A stretch of 64,000 nt of DNA from Fusibacter sp. A1 (GCF_004125825.1 NZ_QQWI01000003.1:124001-188000); one strand, 5' to 3'. Positions 34,950 to 44,249 are shown, counted from the first letter of the stretch. The notes: a model not told the origin generated them from the letters alone. A program made the numbers and translations.

Positions 34950-34976
34950 ACTATTCCTCCATGTACTCAACTTATG

Positions 34977-35990
34977 CTATTTGCTTATTACCTCTGAAAC
35001 AGATGCTCTAATCAATAGTTCCGTGTCCAATATGACCTGTCTTCCACCGATTTTACTCTTTATGTGTTCCAGTAGAACTTCTGCGCTGATCCGTCCCATT
35101 TCTAAGACGGGTTGACTCACTGTTGCTATCGATGGATGGAAGTATTGACTGTAATCAAGTCCGTCAAAACCCATCACCGAAATGTCTTCCGGAATTCTTA
35201 ATCCCGCATCCAAAATCGCCTTACCGACACCGATAGCCATTACATCGGAAATAGCGAAGATGGCCGTTGGACGCTCGTCCAAGTCCAGCATGTGTTTGCA
35301 TGCGTCATAACCGCATTTGAACGTGTAGTCCGAGTCGACGATCAGAGACTGATCGATTTTTATGCCCGCATCGACAAGTGCGTTCTTATATCCCTGCATT
35401 CTCAGTCTGCCGACAGACGTGTCGTTTTCACTCGTCGTGACAAGGCCGATACGCCGGTGTCCCAATCGGATGAGATAGGCCACAGCATACTGTGCTGCGT
35501 GTTCGTTCTTTATCGTCACCGTAGACACATTGTGACTTGTCACACCACCCATATCTACAGAGGTCAATACGATAGGCACATCCAGACCTTCAAGGGCATT
35601 CATCCGTGCTTCAGTGAAATCACCACCCAAGCAGATCAGGCCTCTAAGTCTTTTTTCTTTAATAAATTCAATCGCCGCATCGGTATCATCCAGTGGCACA
35701 TGGTGATAGTGCAGCACCATGCTATAGCCCTCTCTGGCAATCAGGTCCTCAATCGCTTGAATCATTTTACTGAAAAACGGATTGTCTCGACCCTTTACCA
35801 TCACCCCAATCGTGTTGGTGGAAACCCTCTTTAAGTTTCTAGCACTGTTGTTGGGAATGTAATTGTACTGATCAATTATCCTTAGTACATGTTCCCTAGT
35901 TTCTGAGGATACATCCGGGTGATCGTTTAAAACCCGAGACACCGTGCTAACAGCTACTCCAGCAACCTTAGCAATGTCTTTAATATTCAT
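34977..35990 (-). CDS. LacI family transcriptional repressor
   Basis: 337 residues: N-terminal helix-turn-helix and hinge (IKDIAKVAGVAVSTVSRVLN, NYIPNNSARNLK) and a periplasmic-binding-protein-like sugar domain (AIFAISDVMAIGVGKAI, ISVMGFDGLDYSQYFHPSIATV). The effector is likely a maltodextrin or phosphosugar, judged by the downstream glgP. Palindromic sequence between its promoter and start suggests autoregulation of the lacI-glgP operon. Confidence 0.94.
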   Translation of the reverse strand: MNIKDIAKVAGVAVSTVSRVLNDHPDVSSETREHVLRIIDQYNYIPNNSARNLKRVSTNTIGVMVKGRDNPFFSKMIQAIEDLIAREGYSMVLHYHHVPLDDTDAAIEFIKEKRLRGLICLGGDFTEARMNALEGLDVPIVLTSVDMGGVTSHNVSTVTIKNEHAAQYAVAYLIRLGHRRIGLVTTSENDTSVGRLRMQGYKNALVDAGIKIDQSLIVDSDYTFKCGYDACKHMLDLDERPTAIFAISDVMAIGVGKAILDAGLRIPEDISVMGFDGLDYSQYFHPSIATVSQPVLEMGRISAEVLLEHIKSKIGGRQVILDTELLIRASVSEVISK

Positions 35991-36003
35991 AAACGCTCCT
36001 TAC

Positions 36004-36027
36004 GGAAACGATATCGGTAACGTTTCC
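36004..36027 (-). promoter_or_regulatory. Operator of the lacI-glgP operon
   Basis: GGTAACGTTTCC (36016-36027) is a near-perfect 12-bp palindrome centred on AACGTT, and an inverted GGAAACG lies at 36004-36010. The site is 14 bases before the lacI start codon. A weak TTGTGA-17-TATTGT promoter is just upstream. Confidence 0.65.
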
Positions 36028-36263
36028 AACAAAGCCACAATATCATGTTTTAAATTTCATCACAATGGTAAAATAAGTTTTTTGTTAAAACTCACAAAAG
36101 CCATGTAATAAAAAATAGTCGAGAATCCACTCGACTGTCAATTGAGAAAGTTTCATAATAGATCACAAGGGATATTGCATAATAGATATTGATATGCTAA
36201 AGATCCTACTCCACTAGATATAGTTCGATCTTCTTTTTGAATGTAATTATGCAATTTCCTTAA

Positions 36264-36986
36264 TTATTCATCCTTATCCACCAAACGGTCCAAATAGTAG
36301 TTTTCATAAAATACCACCAGGGCATCGAACTCCATCAACTTGCTCATCTGGGAATCGTCAAACTCATAAATGCCTTTTGCAGTCCTATTGAACCAACCAT
36401 AGTGATTGCCGCTTACAATACTTTGCACGTCCACAAGTTCCGTCGCTTGTTTGATCACTTTTACCTGGGTCGGACCATTCATCCGTAAAAAACACGCAAC
36501 ATTAATAACACGCTCTCGATATGCGGTGACAATTTTCGATTTTGTCATCCCACCGGTATTCAAATCAAACTTTCGTTCATTGAACTCCTTTAAGAGTGCC
36601 TTCTGTGCCTTTTTGTCTTCCCTAAAGACTTCAAACTTCGGTAGCAAAGCCACTTCGACTAAAACACCGGACGGTCGTTCATCAATTAGAATCATTCCCA
36701 GGTGCAGTCTTTTAAGAAGCAGTTTCACTTCTGACATCCGTTTTCGTGCACGAATAGCTTCTGTGACAGGAAATGCCACATACACACTGGAGCAGTATTT
36801 TTGCCTTTCCACCGCCTGCATCACTAACTTTAGAGAAAAACTTTTCTTTAACTCAACTACCAGAACGTCTTCGCCTTTTACAGCGACAACATCGCATTTT
36901 TTTACTTCAGATTTAACCACATAACCTTTCTTTTCAAAAAAGGACTTTACGTGTGGATATAAGGCCGCTTCACTTTTAAATCCCAT
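36264..36986 (-). CDS. DUF2161 protein with PD-(D/E)XK nuclease-like fold
   Basis: 240 residues. LYPHVKSFFEKKGYVVKSE followed by KKCDVVAVKGEDVLVVELKKSFSLKLVMQAV matches the DUF2161 family, whose acidic and Lys residues (D..A, ELK) follow the PD-(D/E)XK nuclease plan. The C-terminal part may be a winged helix (CFLRMNGPTQVKVIKQAT). Function unproven. AGGTAA precedes the ATG. It lies eight bases after the VOC protein gene. Confidence 0.78.
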   Translation of the reverse strand: MGFKSEAALYPHVKSFFEKKGYVVKSEVKKCDVVAVKGEDVLVVELKKSFSLKLVMQAVERQKYCSSVYVAFPVTEAIRARKRMSEVKLLLKRLHLGMILIDERPSGVLVEVALLPKFEVFREDKKAQKALLKEFNERKFDLNTGGMTKSKIVTAYRERVINVACFLRMNGPTQVKVIKQATELVDVQSIVSGNHYGWFNRTAKGIYEFDDSQMSKLMEFDALVVFYENYYLDRLVDKDE

Positions 36987-36994
36987 GGCATTAC

Positions 36995-37381
36995 CTAAAA
37001 AATCAACTTCAGTGTATCATTTAGGAACATTTGAATTTCAAAATCGTATCCCTCAGGACCCTTAAAAAAGAAAGACTTTAATCCCAAATCTTCGAAGTGC
37101 TTAATCTCAGTAATTGTGTTTGGCGTATAGGATTTGATTTTTTCAAAACTGGCTTCAAGATCATCAACAGTCAGACTGATGAGTGTGCCACCTTTATATT
37201 CAGTCTCCACTGAACCTTTAGATCGATCAACAGCACCTAAAAACGCACCACCGGAAGTCTGATAAACGCGAGCCCATCCAGGATCAAACACCATCTCGAG
37301 TTCAAGTACGCTTTCAAAAAAATCGGTAGCCGACTCAAACTGATCAAAATATAAAAATGTCATCATAGAAGAAAATTTCAT
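36995..37381 (-). CDS. VOC (glyoxalase-fold) family protein
   Basis: 128 residues with the paired beta-alpha-beta-beta-beta plan of VOC proteins: TFLYFDQFESATDFFESVLEL, then GTLISLTVDDLEASFEKIKSY and a final FFKGPEGYDFEIQMF. Substrate unknown; members include glyoxalases, antibiotic-binding proteins and dioxygenases. GAGGTGACTATT precedes ATG 37381. First gene of a two-gene unit with the DUF2161 protein. Confidence 0.8.
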   Translation of the reverse strand: MKFSSMMTFLYFDQFESATDFFESVLELEMVFDPGWARVYQTSGGAFLGAVDRSKGSVETEYKGGTLISLTVDDLEASFEKIKSYTPNTITEIKHFEDLGLKSFFFKGPEGYDFEIQMFLNDTLKLIF

Positions 37382-37489
37382 AATAGTCACCTCACAATTA
37401 CGTTACCATAAATGCAATTGACGGACAAGTAATCATACCTTGAAACCAATCCGTTTGCCTTACAAAAAACATGATTAGTCATCATTTAA

Positions 37490-37518
37490 TTGTTCCATAG
37501 TTTTTTATATGTTATAAT
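37490..37518 (+). promoter_or_regulatory. Promoter of the nitronate monooxygenase-type gene
   Basis: TTGTTC (37490-37495) and TATAAT (37513-37518) are separated by 17 bases. Confidence 0.7.
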
Positions 37519-37570
37519 AAGACCAGATACTAAATCTAATTTCAAATACTTCGAGAATTGAGGAAAGCAT

Positions 37571-38536
37571 ATGAAGTTTCCAAGCTTACAAATCAGCAAA
37601 CTAAAGCCGAAGTTCCCTATTATCCAAGGCGGAATGGCAGTGAAGATCTCAACTGCAAGACTTGCCGCAGCAGTTGCGAATGAAGGCGGAATAGGAATCA
37701 TCGCCGGCACTGGACTGACAATAGAAGAGCTTAAAGCAGAAATAAGAAAAGCACGTGAACTCACCGACGGCATCATCGGGGTAAACATCCTTTTTGCGGT
37801 CTCTGAATTCGCGGATCTTGTCAAGGTCTCCATCCAAGAAGGCATCGACCTTGTCATCTCAGGAGCAGGCTTCTCACGCGACATGTTCCAGTGGGGAAAA
37901 GAAGCGGGCACACCGATCGTTCCGATCGTATCCTCGTCAAAAGGCGCAAAAATGGCCGAAAAATTAGGCGCAAGTGCGATTATTGTCGAAGGCAAGGAAG
38001 CTGGCGGTCATTTGGGTACCGACAGAAGCATCAAAGACATCATCACAGAAGTAATCGAAGCGGTAAAAATTCCTGTTGTCGCCGCCGGTGGCATCATGGA
38101 TGGTTTTGATATCCACGAGTTCGTAAAACTGGGCGTGCAAGGTGTTCAGATGGGCACAAGATTTGCAGCGACTCACGAATCCAATGCGTCAGAAGAGATG
38201 AAAGCGCATTATATCTCCTGTGGCAAAGAGGACGTGGTTCTAGTGGATAGTCCAGTGGGACTACCTGGCAGAGCGCTCAAGAGCACATTTACAGAAAGAA
38301 TTAGAATTGACGGCGGAGAAACAATCGAACACTGCGTCAACTGTTTGAAGCGCTGTTCGAGATCCTTCTGCATCATGAACGGATTATATGCCGCAGTAGG
38401 TAATGACATCCCCGAAAACGCACTTTACTTTTCTGGCGAGAACATCCACAAGATAACAAGCATCCTATCCGTAAAAGAGGTCTTCGAAAACCTGAAAAGG
38501 GAATTCGCACAAGCGGATGCGATGGACAATCAGTAA
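37571..38536 (+). CDS. Nitronate monooxygenase / FabK-like flavoprotein
   Basis: 321 residues of an FMN TIM barrel: FPIIQGGMAVKIST at the N-terminus, AAGGIMDGFDIHEFVKLGVQGVQMGTRF in two stretches, and EGKEAGGHLG carrying the His expected in nitronate monooxygenases. FabK-type enoyl-ACP reductases share this scaffold. A C-terminal cysteine cluster (CVNCLKRCSRSFC) is notable and could bind metal; it recurs in clostridial homologues as far as I recall. GAGGAAAGCAT precedes the ATG. Monocistronic. Confidence 0.85.
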   Translation: MKFPSLQISKLKPKFPIIQGGMAVKISTARLAAAVANEGGIGIIAGTGLTIEELKAEIRKARELTDGIIGVNILFAVSEFADLVKVSIQEGIDLVISGAGFSRDMFQWGKEAGTPIVPIVSSSKGAKMAEKLGASAIIVEGKEAGGHLGTDRSIKDIITEVIEAVKIPVVAAGGIMDGFDIHEFVKLGVQGVQMGTRFAATHESNASEEMKAHYISCGKEDVVLVDSPVGLPGRALKSTFTERIRIDGGETIEHCVNCLKRCSRSFCIMNGLYAAVGNDIPENALYFSGENIHKITSILSVKEVFENLKREFAQADAMDNQ

Positions 38537-38544
38537 AAAACACA

Positions 38545-38576
38545 AAAGTCATGGTTGAAAAACCATGACTTTTTTA
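38545..38576 (+). terminator. Terminator of the flavoprotein gene
   Basis: AAAGTCATGGTT and AACCATGACTTT form a 12-bp stem with a GAAA loop, followed by TTT. Confidence 0.88.
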
Positions 38577-38590
38577 TGCAAAACTTCCGT

Positions 38591-39943
38591 TTATTCGTAA
38601 GCCTTATTATCAGAGATATCAAATGCAGGTTTAAACCCGATATCCGCTTTTTTTGTTTTTGCAACCGCCTCTCCGATGGTGTCTGCAAGAAAATAGGGTA
38701 TTTCCTTCAGTAGCAGATTCCAATCCTCTTTTGGATAGATGCTCAAGAGTTCCAGCGGATTGAAGAATTTTACAAATTCCTTTGCGACTCCGCGGATCTC
38801 CTCCTGACTGATTGTCAGCGTAAAGATTTTTTCACACATGAGCGGTTCATTGTTGTTGAAGAAATCGATAAACTTATCGAGCTGTTCGGGTGTCCCGTTC
38901 GCCAAGAAGTGCGATGCGATGGCATCCATCAGAATCTGATGCTTTTCGTTGATATTGAACTGAATCATTCCTTTTAACGACGCTTCATCCAGCCTGTCCT
39001 TATCAAGAAGCTCCTCGATCGATTTGGCATAATGCTTGTAATTGTAAACGATAAATCCAAATCCCCAGCCGCATGGCGTGGTCCAGCAACCCGCATCGCC
39101 GATAAAGTCCACCCGGTCCTCAGCCTGCTTGACCGTAAGGTCTCCCGAAGGATACCATCCCCATTTCTCCTCTTTTATGACCGCATCCTTGAACTGACTG
39201 GTTCTGTCCTCATTATAGAGCACGTGTTTGAACTCAGTTCGCATCAAATCCTTTTGCACCTTGCTTTTTCTTAGATAGAGGATCAGCGGGAAGGAACTGT
39301 TTTCTGTCAGCACTTCGTATTCAAATACCGGTCTTCCGCCTTCAAGCGTCACATCATCACCCGCCTGGGTATCCTTAAAGGTCTGCCAAAGCATGTAATC
39401 TCCATTTTCCATGCCATGCAGACCATTGGGATGTTCGACGATCGCTCCATAAACAGACCACCAGTAATAGTTCTCATCGGTCTTATAATTCTTTTTCACC
39501 TGAGAGTCATGCCCCGAAGCGTCAATCAAGAGTTTCGCTTCGAATCTTCCCTTTGTAGTTTCCACAACCACCCTGTCCTCTTTGGTAACGTGGTCCGTAT
39601 AGTAGGTTTCGAGAATAATCTCAGCACCCCGATCTAGAGCCTTTTCGCCCCAGAATTTGAGTATCGCATGTTCATCCACATAATAGTAACCCCCAGGCAG
39701 CGAAGTCTCCCATACGGTGTCCTTACCCGATGCTGTCGAACACAAGAGGCGGTTGATGCCTTTAGTCATAAAAGGTAGCACCTCGTCGTTTCCCTCTACA
39801 AGCGAAGCCGGTATGAACCAGCTCTTGGTGCAATCCTCAATCGAAGATTTTCCGTCAAGGATGAGAACACGCTTACTCCTTGCGAGTTCCGACCCGACAC
39901 TTAATCCTGCAGGACCAGCTCCTATAACAATAACATCAAACAT
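38591..39943 (-). CDS. FAD-dependent oxidoreductase (geranylgeranyl reductase/lycopene cyclase-like)
   Basis: 450 residues with an N-terminal Rossmann FAD motif (VIGAGPAGLSVGSELARSK), LIDASGHDS mid-protein and VDFIGDAGCWTTPCGWGFGF, the GD motif of group A flavoenzymes. The closest superfamily is the lycopene cyclase/geranylgeranyl reductase group, but no isoprenoid gene is near. GGGGGAAGTT precedes the ATG. It lies 19 bases after the inositol-phosphatase gene and could be the last member of that operon. Confidence 0.8.
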   Translation of the reverse strand: MFDVIVIGAGPAGLSVGSELARSKRVLILDGKSSIEDCTKSWFIPASLVEGNDEVLPFMTKGINRLLCSTASGKDTVWETSLPGGYYYVDEHAILKFWGEKALDRGAEIILETYYTDHVTKEDRVVVETTKGRFEAKLLIDASGHDSQVKKNYKTDENYYWWSVYGAIVEHPNGLHGMENGDYMLWQTFKDTQAGDDVTLEGGRPVFEYEVLTENSSFPLILYLRKSKVQKDLMRTEFKHVLYNEDRTSQFKDAVIKEEKWGWYPSGDLTVKQAEDRVDFIGDAGCWTTPCGWGFGFIVYNYKHYAKSIEELLDKDRLDEASLKGMIQFNINEKHQILMDAIASHFLANGTPEQLDKFIDFFNNNEPLMCEKIFTLTISQEEIRGVAKEFVKFFNPLELLSIYPKEDWNLLLKEIPYFLADTIGEAVAKTKKADIGFKPAFDISDNKAYE

Positions 39944-39962
39944 AACTTCCCCCTTGTCTTGT

Positions 39963-40745
39963 CTATACGACCTCTAAACCAAGTGCTTCTATCACATGCT
40001 TTACAATGCTTGAGTTGCCGCAAACCACCGATTGACCCCTTGCTTTCAACTTAAGGACCAACCCTCCGGCTTCTTCGATCAACAGCTTGCCCGCTGCCAG
40101 ATCCCACGGTGCCAGATTATATTCCCAGTATCCGTCCAGATGGCCGCAAGCCACTTGCGACAGATCGAAAGCCGCAGCTCCCATCCTTCTGATCCCCCTT
40201 ACAAGCGGAACCATTCTCTTGACTTCCTCAGCATTGTTTTGCGGGTGGGTGGCCCTATCATAGGGAAACCCCGTCGCGATGACACAATCGACAAGGTCCT
40301 CCTTTAAAGACACCTTGATTCCCGTGCCGTTGAGGCGGGCACCCTCACCCGCTATCGCCGTATAGGTCTCATCAAGTCTCGGAACATGGACCACTGCCAG
40401 TTTTGCTTCATTTTTAAAGGTTAAGGCGATTGAAATCGCGTAAATAGGAAGCCCTTGGGCATAATTTGTCGTCCCGTCAAGAGGATCTACAATCCAAAGC
40501 CAGTCACCGGTTTGACCGGTAAGCCCCGACTCCTCACCTAACATCTGACTACCTTTTATCAGCTTAAGCAGTTCCTTACAAAGCATGATCTCCGACTTCT
40601 TATCTACGCTTGTCACAAGATCTACCCTGGATGATTTCGAATCTACAGACAAGGACTCTGAAAACTGCTCCTTCACTTGGTAACGGCCCACTTTTTTCAC
40701 AAGTGCGATCACCGCCTCAAGGATCACATTCAAGTTTTCATTCAT
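39963..40745 (-). CDS. Inositol monophosphatase family protein
   Basis: 260 residues with the metal-binding signatures EESG, WIVDPLDGTTNYAQG and YNLAPWDLAAGKLLIEEAGG, typical of IMPase/SuhB proteins. The enzyme removes phosphate from inositol-1-phosphate or related sugar phosphates. Its start overlaps the ABC permease stop by four bases (ATGA), so it is cotranslated with the exporter genes, an unusual context. Confidence 0.9.
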   Translation of the reverse strand: MNENLNVILEAVIALVKKVGRYQVKEQFSESLSVDSKSSRVDLVTSVDKKSEIMLCKELLKLIKGSQMLGEESGLTGQTGDWLWIVDPLDGTTNYAQGLPIYAISIALTFKNEAKLAVVHVPRLDETYTAIAGEGARLNGTGIKVSLKEDLVDCVIATGFPYDRATHPQNNAEEVKRMVPLVRGIRRMGAAAFDLSQVACGHLDGYWEYNLAPWDLAAGKLLIEEAGGLVLKLKARGQSVVCGNSSIVKHVIEALGLEVV

Positions 40746-41947
40746 GACGGAAACACCACCTTCTCCTTATGCATCATCGCTCTAGCGATCAAAATCAAAG
40801 CCACTGTGAATGCCATGGACGTGAAAAAGGCGATCATAACCATCAGCGTGTTCGCATTCCCTAAAAGAATTTGCTTCATGTTCACAAGGTTGTTGAAGAT
40901 CGGTATGTAATACTGAACCGATGCCGCCTCGCTGCCTCCGAACATGTTCATAAATGCAGAAACCATCACAGCCATGTAGGCTGGTGTGATATATGCGCCA
41001 GCTTCCTTCACGCTGCTGGCGATCATGGAAAGCACAGAAATTATCGTCACATAAACCCCGACAAGTCCCAGCATGCACACAAGAAACAGAAACAACTCAT
41101 AGGGCCCCAAGATGAACTCAGATAGGGTGAATCCTTCACCAGAGGATAAGAAACCCGCCGAAAAGGGAATCGAGAGCAGCACTCCCAAAAATGACGAAAT
41201 CGTCGAGCACAGCGCGACTACCCCGAGACTGAGCATCTTGCCTCCGATGATCACTCCGCGATCAACCGGTGTGACAAGCATGGTCGCAAGCGTTCCCCGT
41301 TCTTTTTCGCCGGCGATCGAATCGATACCGATGCTCATCGCCCCAGCAAAGATGAATACCGAAATAAGCATTGGAATCAAGTCGGCGAACGACCGTTCAA
41401 TGCCTCGTTCCTCCTGGGGTATGGCTATCTCCGAAGCGTCAAAATCATATACTTTAAGTTGGTTCTCGCCACCCAGCCGATTTGCGAGCACCTGATTACG
41501 GTAGCCCTCAAGCAGCTCATACACCTTTACGTTCGCTTCCTGAGCATAGTCGCTTTTAGGCGAGTATCTTCCAATCACAAGCGGCGAGGAACTCGTACTG
41601 CTATCAGCGACCTCTTCTTCAAAGTTTTCATCAAAATATAAGTAATAATCGAACACGCCGTCTAAAAGTAGCGTTTCAACTTCCTCTTCGATCAGTTCGC
41701 CTTTGGTGAGCCTAAGACTTTGATTCTGGTCGAACAGCACCACAATCGGGCCTGGAACATTCACGCCCAAGACTTCTGTCAAATGCTCGTCGATATCGTC
41801 AGATGTCTTTTGAATCATAATGCCCATTACCGAATAGATGAGGGCGATACTGATCATGGGTAAAATAAAGCTGGTCACCACAAGTCTTCTATCGGTGAAC
41901 ACACGCCTCAACTCTTTTTTCATAACAATCATCAACTGTTTAAACAT
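40742..41947 (-). CDS. ABC-2 type exporter permease (NatB-like)
   Basis: 401 residues: one membrane helix near residue 25, a large extracytoplasmic loop (about 45-185), and a block of five or six helices at the C-terminus. MKKELRRVFTDRRLVVTSFILPM and IAGEKERGTLATMLVTPV are typical of NatB-type permeases of Na+ or peptide exporters. ATG 41947 follows AGGTG. It overlaps the ATPase gene by eight bases and forms with it one transporter. Confidence 0.9.
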   Translation of the reverse strand: MFKQLMIVMKKELRRVFTDRRLVVTSFILPMISIALIYSVMGIMIQKTSDDIDEHLTEVLGVNVPGPIVVLFDQNQSLRLTKGELIEEEVETLLLDGVFDYYLYFDENFEEEVADSSTSSSPLVIGRYSPKSDYAQEANVKVYELLEGYRNQVLANRLGGENQLKVYDFDASEIAIPQEERGIERSFADLIPMLISVFIFAGAMSIGIDSIAGEKERGTLATMLVTPVDRGVIIGGKMLSLGVVALCSTISSFLGVLLSIPFSAGFLSSGEGFTLSEFILGPYELFLFLVCMLGLVGVYVTIISVLSMIASSVKEAGAYITPAYMAVMVSAFMNMFGGSEAASVQYYIPIFNNLVNMKQILLGNANTLMVMIAFFTSMAFTVALILIARAMMHKEKVVFPS

Positions 41948-42722
41948 CACCTGTCACCTGCGTTTCTTCATAGTAGTAACTGAAAAAAGCGTCCTCAAGA
42001 CTGTTCGTTCGCGTTTGAGCCTTGATTTGATCGGCGGTACCTACCACTCTGATCGAACCATCAAGGAGAATCGCGATGCGGTCGCACAGTTTTTCGGCGA
42101 CATGCATCATATGCGTCGAGAGGATAATGGTCTTGCCGCTCTTTTTCAACTCCACAAGATAGTCGGTAACAGCCTTTGCAGTGATTACGTCAAGTCCGTT
42201 GGTAGGCTCGTCGAAAATGACCACCTTGGGATCGTGAATCAGACTGACCACAATCGAAAGTTTCTGTTTCATCCCGGTAGATAAGTCCTTGATTTTGGTG
42301 TGTCTAAAGTCGCTTACACCAAATGATTCAAACAGATGCTCCATCCTGTCTTTCAAAAGCTGCACATCCATCCCGTGAAGCCGCCCAAAAAACTTTACAG
42401 TGTATTCGGGTGTAAAATGAGGGTCCAGCTTAAGCTCGCTGGTTAAAAAGGCAAGCGACTCCCTTACCTTTTCGCCTTCCCTTACACCGTGAAATCCGTT
42501 GATGTACACATCACCTTCTGTGGGCACGATTAGGGTCGATAGGCATCTTAAGGTTGTCGTCTTGCCGGCTCCGTTGGGTCCGAGCAAGCCAAAGATCTCA
42601 TTCTTCTTCACCTCAAAGTCAATGCCTTTAAGGGCATGTTTGATCGGTGAATCCTCCTTGTTCGCAGCCCTCTGTTTTTTGGACAGCACAAAAGATTTCT
42701 TCAGCCCTTTTACAAGAATCAT
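41940..42722 (-). CDS. ABC exporter ATPase (NatA-like)
   Basis: 260 residues: Walker A GLLGPNGAGKTTTL, signature LSTGMKQKLSI, Walker B VVIFDEPTNGLD and the switch His in STHMMHVAE. It energises the adjacent permease. ATG 42722 (MILVKGLKKSF) overlaps the stop of the small membrane protein (ATGA); the frame extends further upstream but only through that gene. Confidence 0.94.
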   Translation of the reverse strand: MILVKGLKKSFVLSKKQRAANKEDSPIKHALKGIDFEVKKNEIFGLLGPNGAGKTTTLRCLSTLIVPTEGDVYINGFHGVREGEKVRESLAFLTSELKLDPHFTPEYTVKFFGRLHGMDVQLLKDRMEHLFESFGVSDFRHTKIKDLSTGMKQKLSIVVSLIHDPKVVIFDEPTNGLDVITAKAVTDYLVELKKSGKTIILSTHMMHVAEKLCDRIAILLDGSIRVVGTADQIKAQTRTNSLEDAFFSYYYEETQVTGDV

Positions 42723-42934
42723 TGCTCCGAACCTTTCCTCTTGTCTTTGACAAACATGAGTAGGAATGCCAGCACCGCAGCCGCTATACCCGTGTACAAC
42801 CATGGCTTTTGCAGAGGTACAGGACATGCACCACCCAATCTATATGATTCAATCCTTTGGTATAGCGTTATTCCTGCAATAATGACCGCGTAACCCATCA
42901 GAACGTTTGTCAGTCCTTTAATCCAGTTTTTCAT
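42719..42934 (-). CDS. Small two-helix membrane protein of the ABC exporter operon
   Basis: 71 residues with membrane helices at about 8-24 and 46-61 and a short loop containing GGACPVPLQ. It has a good AAGGTGATG ribosome site and overlaps the ATPase gene by four bases. No family was recognised; by position it may be an accessory subunit. Confidence 0.72.
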   Translation of the reverse strand: MKNWIKGLTNVLMGYAVIIAGITLYQRIESYRLGGACPVPLQKPWLYTGIAAAVLAFLLMFVKDKRKGSEQ

Positions 42935-42967
42935 TTTTCATCACCTTTCTTAGCTTACTATGATTCC

Positions 42968-43531
42968 CTACTCCTGTTCAGCAAGTCTGTTAGGATGGGA
43001 GACCGCAAGTATTTTAACAAGTTGGTTCGTGGCATTGTACCAGTTATGGCTTCTTGCAGAATTGAAATGAGCCGTTTCGCCCGGATACAGCTCATAGAGT
43101 TCATCGTCTACGACCAAAGTCAGAATCCCTTCAACGACATAGATGAACTCCTCCCCTTCATGTGAAAAGGTATCGATCTTCTCGAGTTCCTTTTGCGGCA
43201 ATAGCTCGATCATTCGTGGAAAAAGCAATTTATCCGTATAGTCGCTGCTCATCTGGTAATAGATGAACTGATTTTCAACAGATAGGATGCTGCGCTGATG
43301 CCTCTTAAGTACGACGTCTTCGCGCTTCACAGCCGTCTTGAAGAAGTAGTTTAGGTTCACTTCTAAGGCATCGGATAATTTTTGAAGCGAGTCCACTGAA
43401 ATTGTCGTCAGTCCCCGTTCAAGCTGTGAGATAAAGCCTGTGGAAAGCCCTGTCGCATCGCTCAAATTCTTTAGTGTCATTTCTTTTTTCACACGCATTT
43501 CCTTAATGCGCTTACCTAATTGATTCAACAT
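42968..43531 (-). CDS. XRE-family regulator with cupin domain
   Basis: 187 residues: N-terminal helix-turn-helix (IKEMRVKKEMTLKNLSDATG, LSTGFISQLERGLTTIS) and a C-terminal cupin (FSHEGEEFIYVVEGILTLVVDDELYELYPGETAHF in two stretches). Such regulators often control amino-acid, polyamine or sugar metabolism and sense a small molecule in the cupin. It follows the radical-SAM activase gene by 10 bases on the same strand and may regulate the glycyl radical system. Confidence 0.9.
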   Translation of the reverse strand: MLNQLGKRIKEMRVKKEMTLKNLSDATGLSTGFISQLERGLTTISVDSLQKLSDALEVNLNYFFKTAVKREDVVLKRHQRSILSVENQFIYYQMSSDYTDKLLFPRMIELLPQKELEKIDTFSHEGEEFIYVVEGILTLVVDDELYELYPGETAHFNSARSHNWYNATNQLVKILAVSHPNRLAEQE

Positions 43532-43541
43532 TGATGACCTC

Positions 43542-44249
43542 CTAATCGACCAACACCACTTCTACACCGTAACTTTTCGCGGTGGCAACCAGTTCCTTCA
43601 GATAAGGCCCTCCGACCTGTTTATACTTCGCCCAATCGCCCTTGACACCATGAGGTCTAAAGGCGATGATCTTATACCGTGCGCCACTGTCTGCCTGCTT
43701 CAATCGCCCGCAAACCCATTTTACAGTCCGCTCAGAATCCAGTGATTCATGGACCACCGTTCGCACTTCATAAAGCATGTCCGCCTCAATCAGCATTTCA
43801 AAGGTTCTTAGTACGCCTGAGGGTTTCATTCCGGTCAAGTCCTTACTTTCCTCATCATCAATCGATTTTATATCCAGCATCACACCGCTGATAAAAGGCA
43901 TGATCTGTTCAATAACTTCTGGTCGAGAACCGTTCGTATCGACCAGTACATCAACCTTCAGCTTATTGAGGGCCCTCACAAGCTCAAGCAGAAACTCGGC
44001 CTGAACCGTGCATTCGCCTCCAGAAACGGTTACTCCGCTGACAAAATTCAAGTAGGGTTTTAAGACCTCTACTATCTGGTCAACGTCCATCTTCGACACA
44101 TCCTCGTCGGCCTGTGTGCAAATCGGAATCGTTTCGGGGTTGTGGCAGTAGCCGCAGTTCATATTGCAGCCCTGAAAAAAGATTACACTCCTGTTGCCGG
44201 GCCCATCCACATAACTAAAGGGTAGTATGCTACGAATATATCCAAACAA
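43542..44249 (-). CDS. Glycyl radical enzyme activase (radical SAM, YjjW-like)
   Basis: 235 residues. The [4Fe-4S] site is GCNMNCGYCHNP (CxxxCxxC), followed by SGVTVSGGECTVQ and a VDTNG strand typical of PFL-type activases. TTG 44249, giving an N-terminus FGYIRSILPFSYVDGPGNR, is preferred: AGGTG lies before it, while ATG 44285 has no ribosome site. It abstracts hydrogen from the glycine of a partner enzyme, presumably the YjjI-type protein at 48038-49513. No extra ferredoxin insert is seen, unlike longer activases. Confidence 0.88.
   Translation of the reverse strand: MFGYIRSILPFSYVDGPGNRSVIFFQGCNMNCGYCHNPETIPICTQADEDVSKMDVDQIVEVLKPYLNFVSGVTVSGGECTVQAEFLLELVRALNKLKVDVLVDTNGSRPEVIEQIMPFISGVMLDIKSIDDEESKDLTGMKPSGVLRTFEMLIEADMLYEVRTVVHESLDSERTVKWVCGRLKQADSGARYKIIAFRPHGVKGDWAKYKQVGGPYLKELVATAKSYGVEVVLVD

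Noticed and set aside
35292-35834. A 180-codon plus-strand frame opposite lacI
   Set aside because: Mirror of the repressor's coding strand, with Arg/His-rich composition and no ribosome site.
36406-36924. A 172-codon plus-strand frame opposite the DUF2161 gene
   Set aside because: Ser/Thr-rich antisense frame; the minus strand gives a recognisable protein.
37486-37995. A 169-codon minus-strand frame over the promoter and 5' part of the flavoprotein gene
   Set aside because: It would run through a good sigma-70 promoter and a conserved FMN-binding gene.
41940-42827. Longer start for the ABC ATPase at 42827
   Set aside because: The extra 35 residues do not look like protein and overlap a small membrane protein gene; the ATG at 42722 is coupled to that gene's stop.
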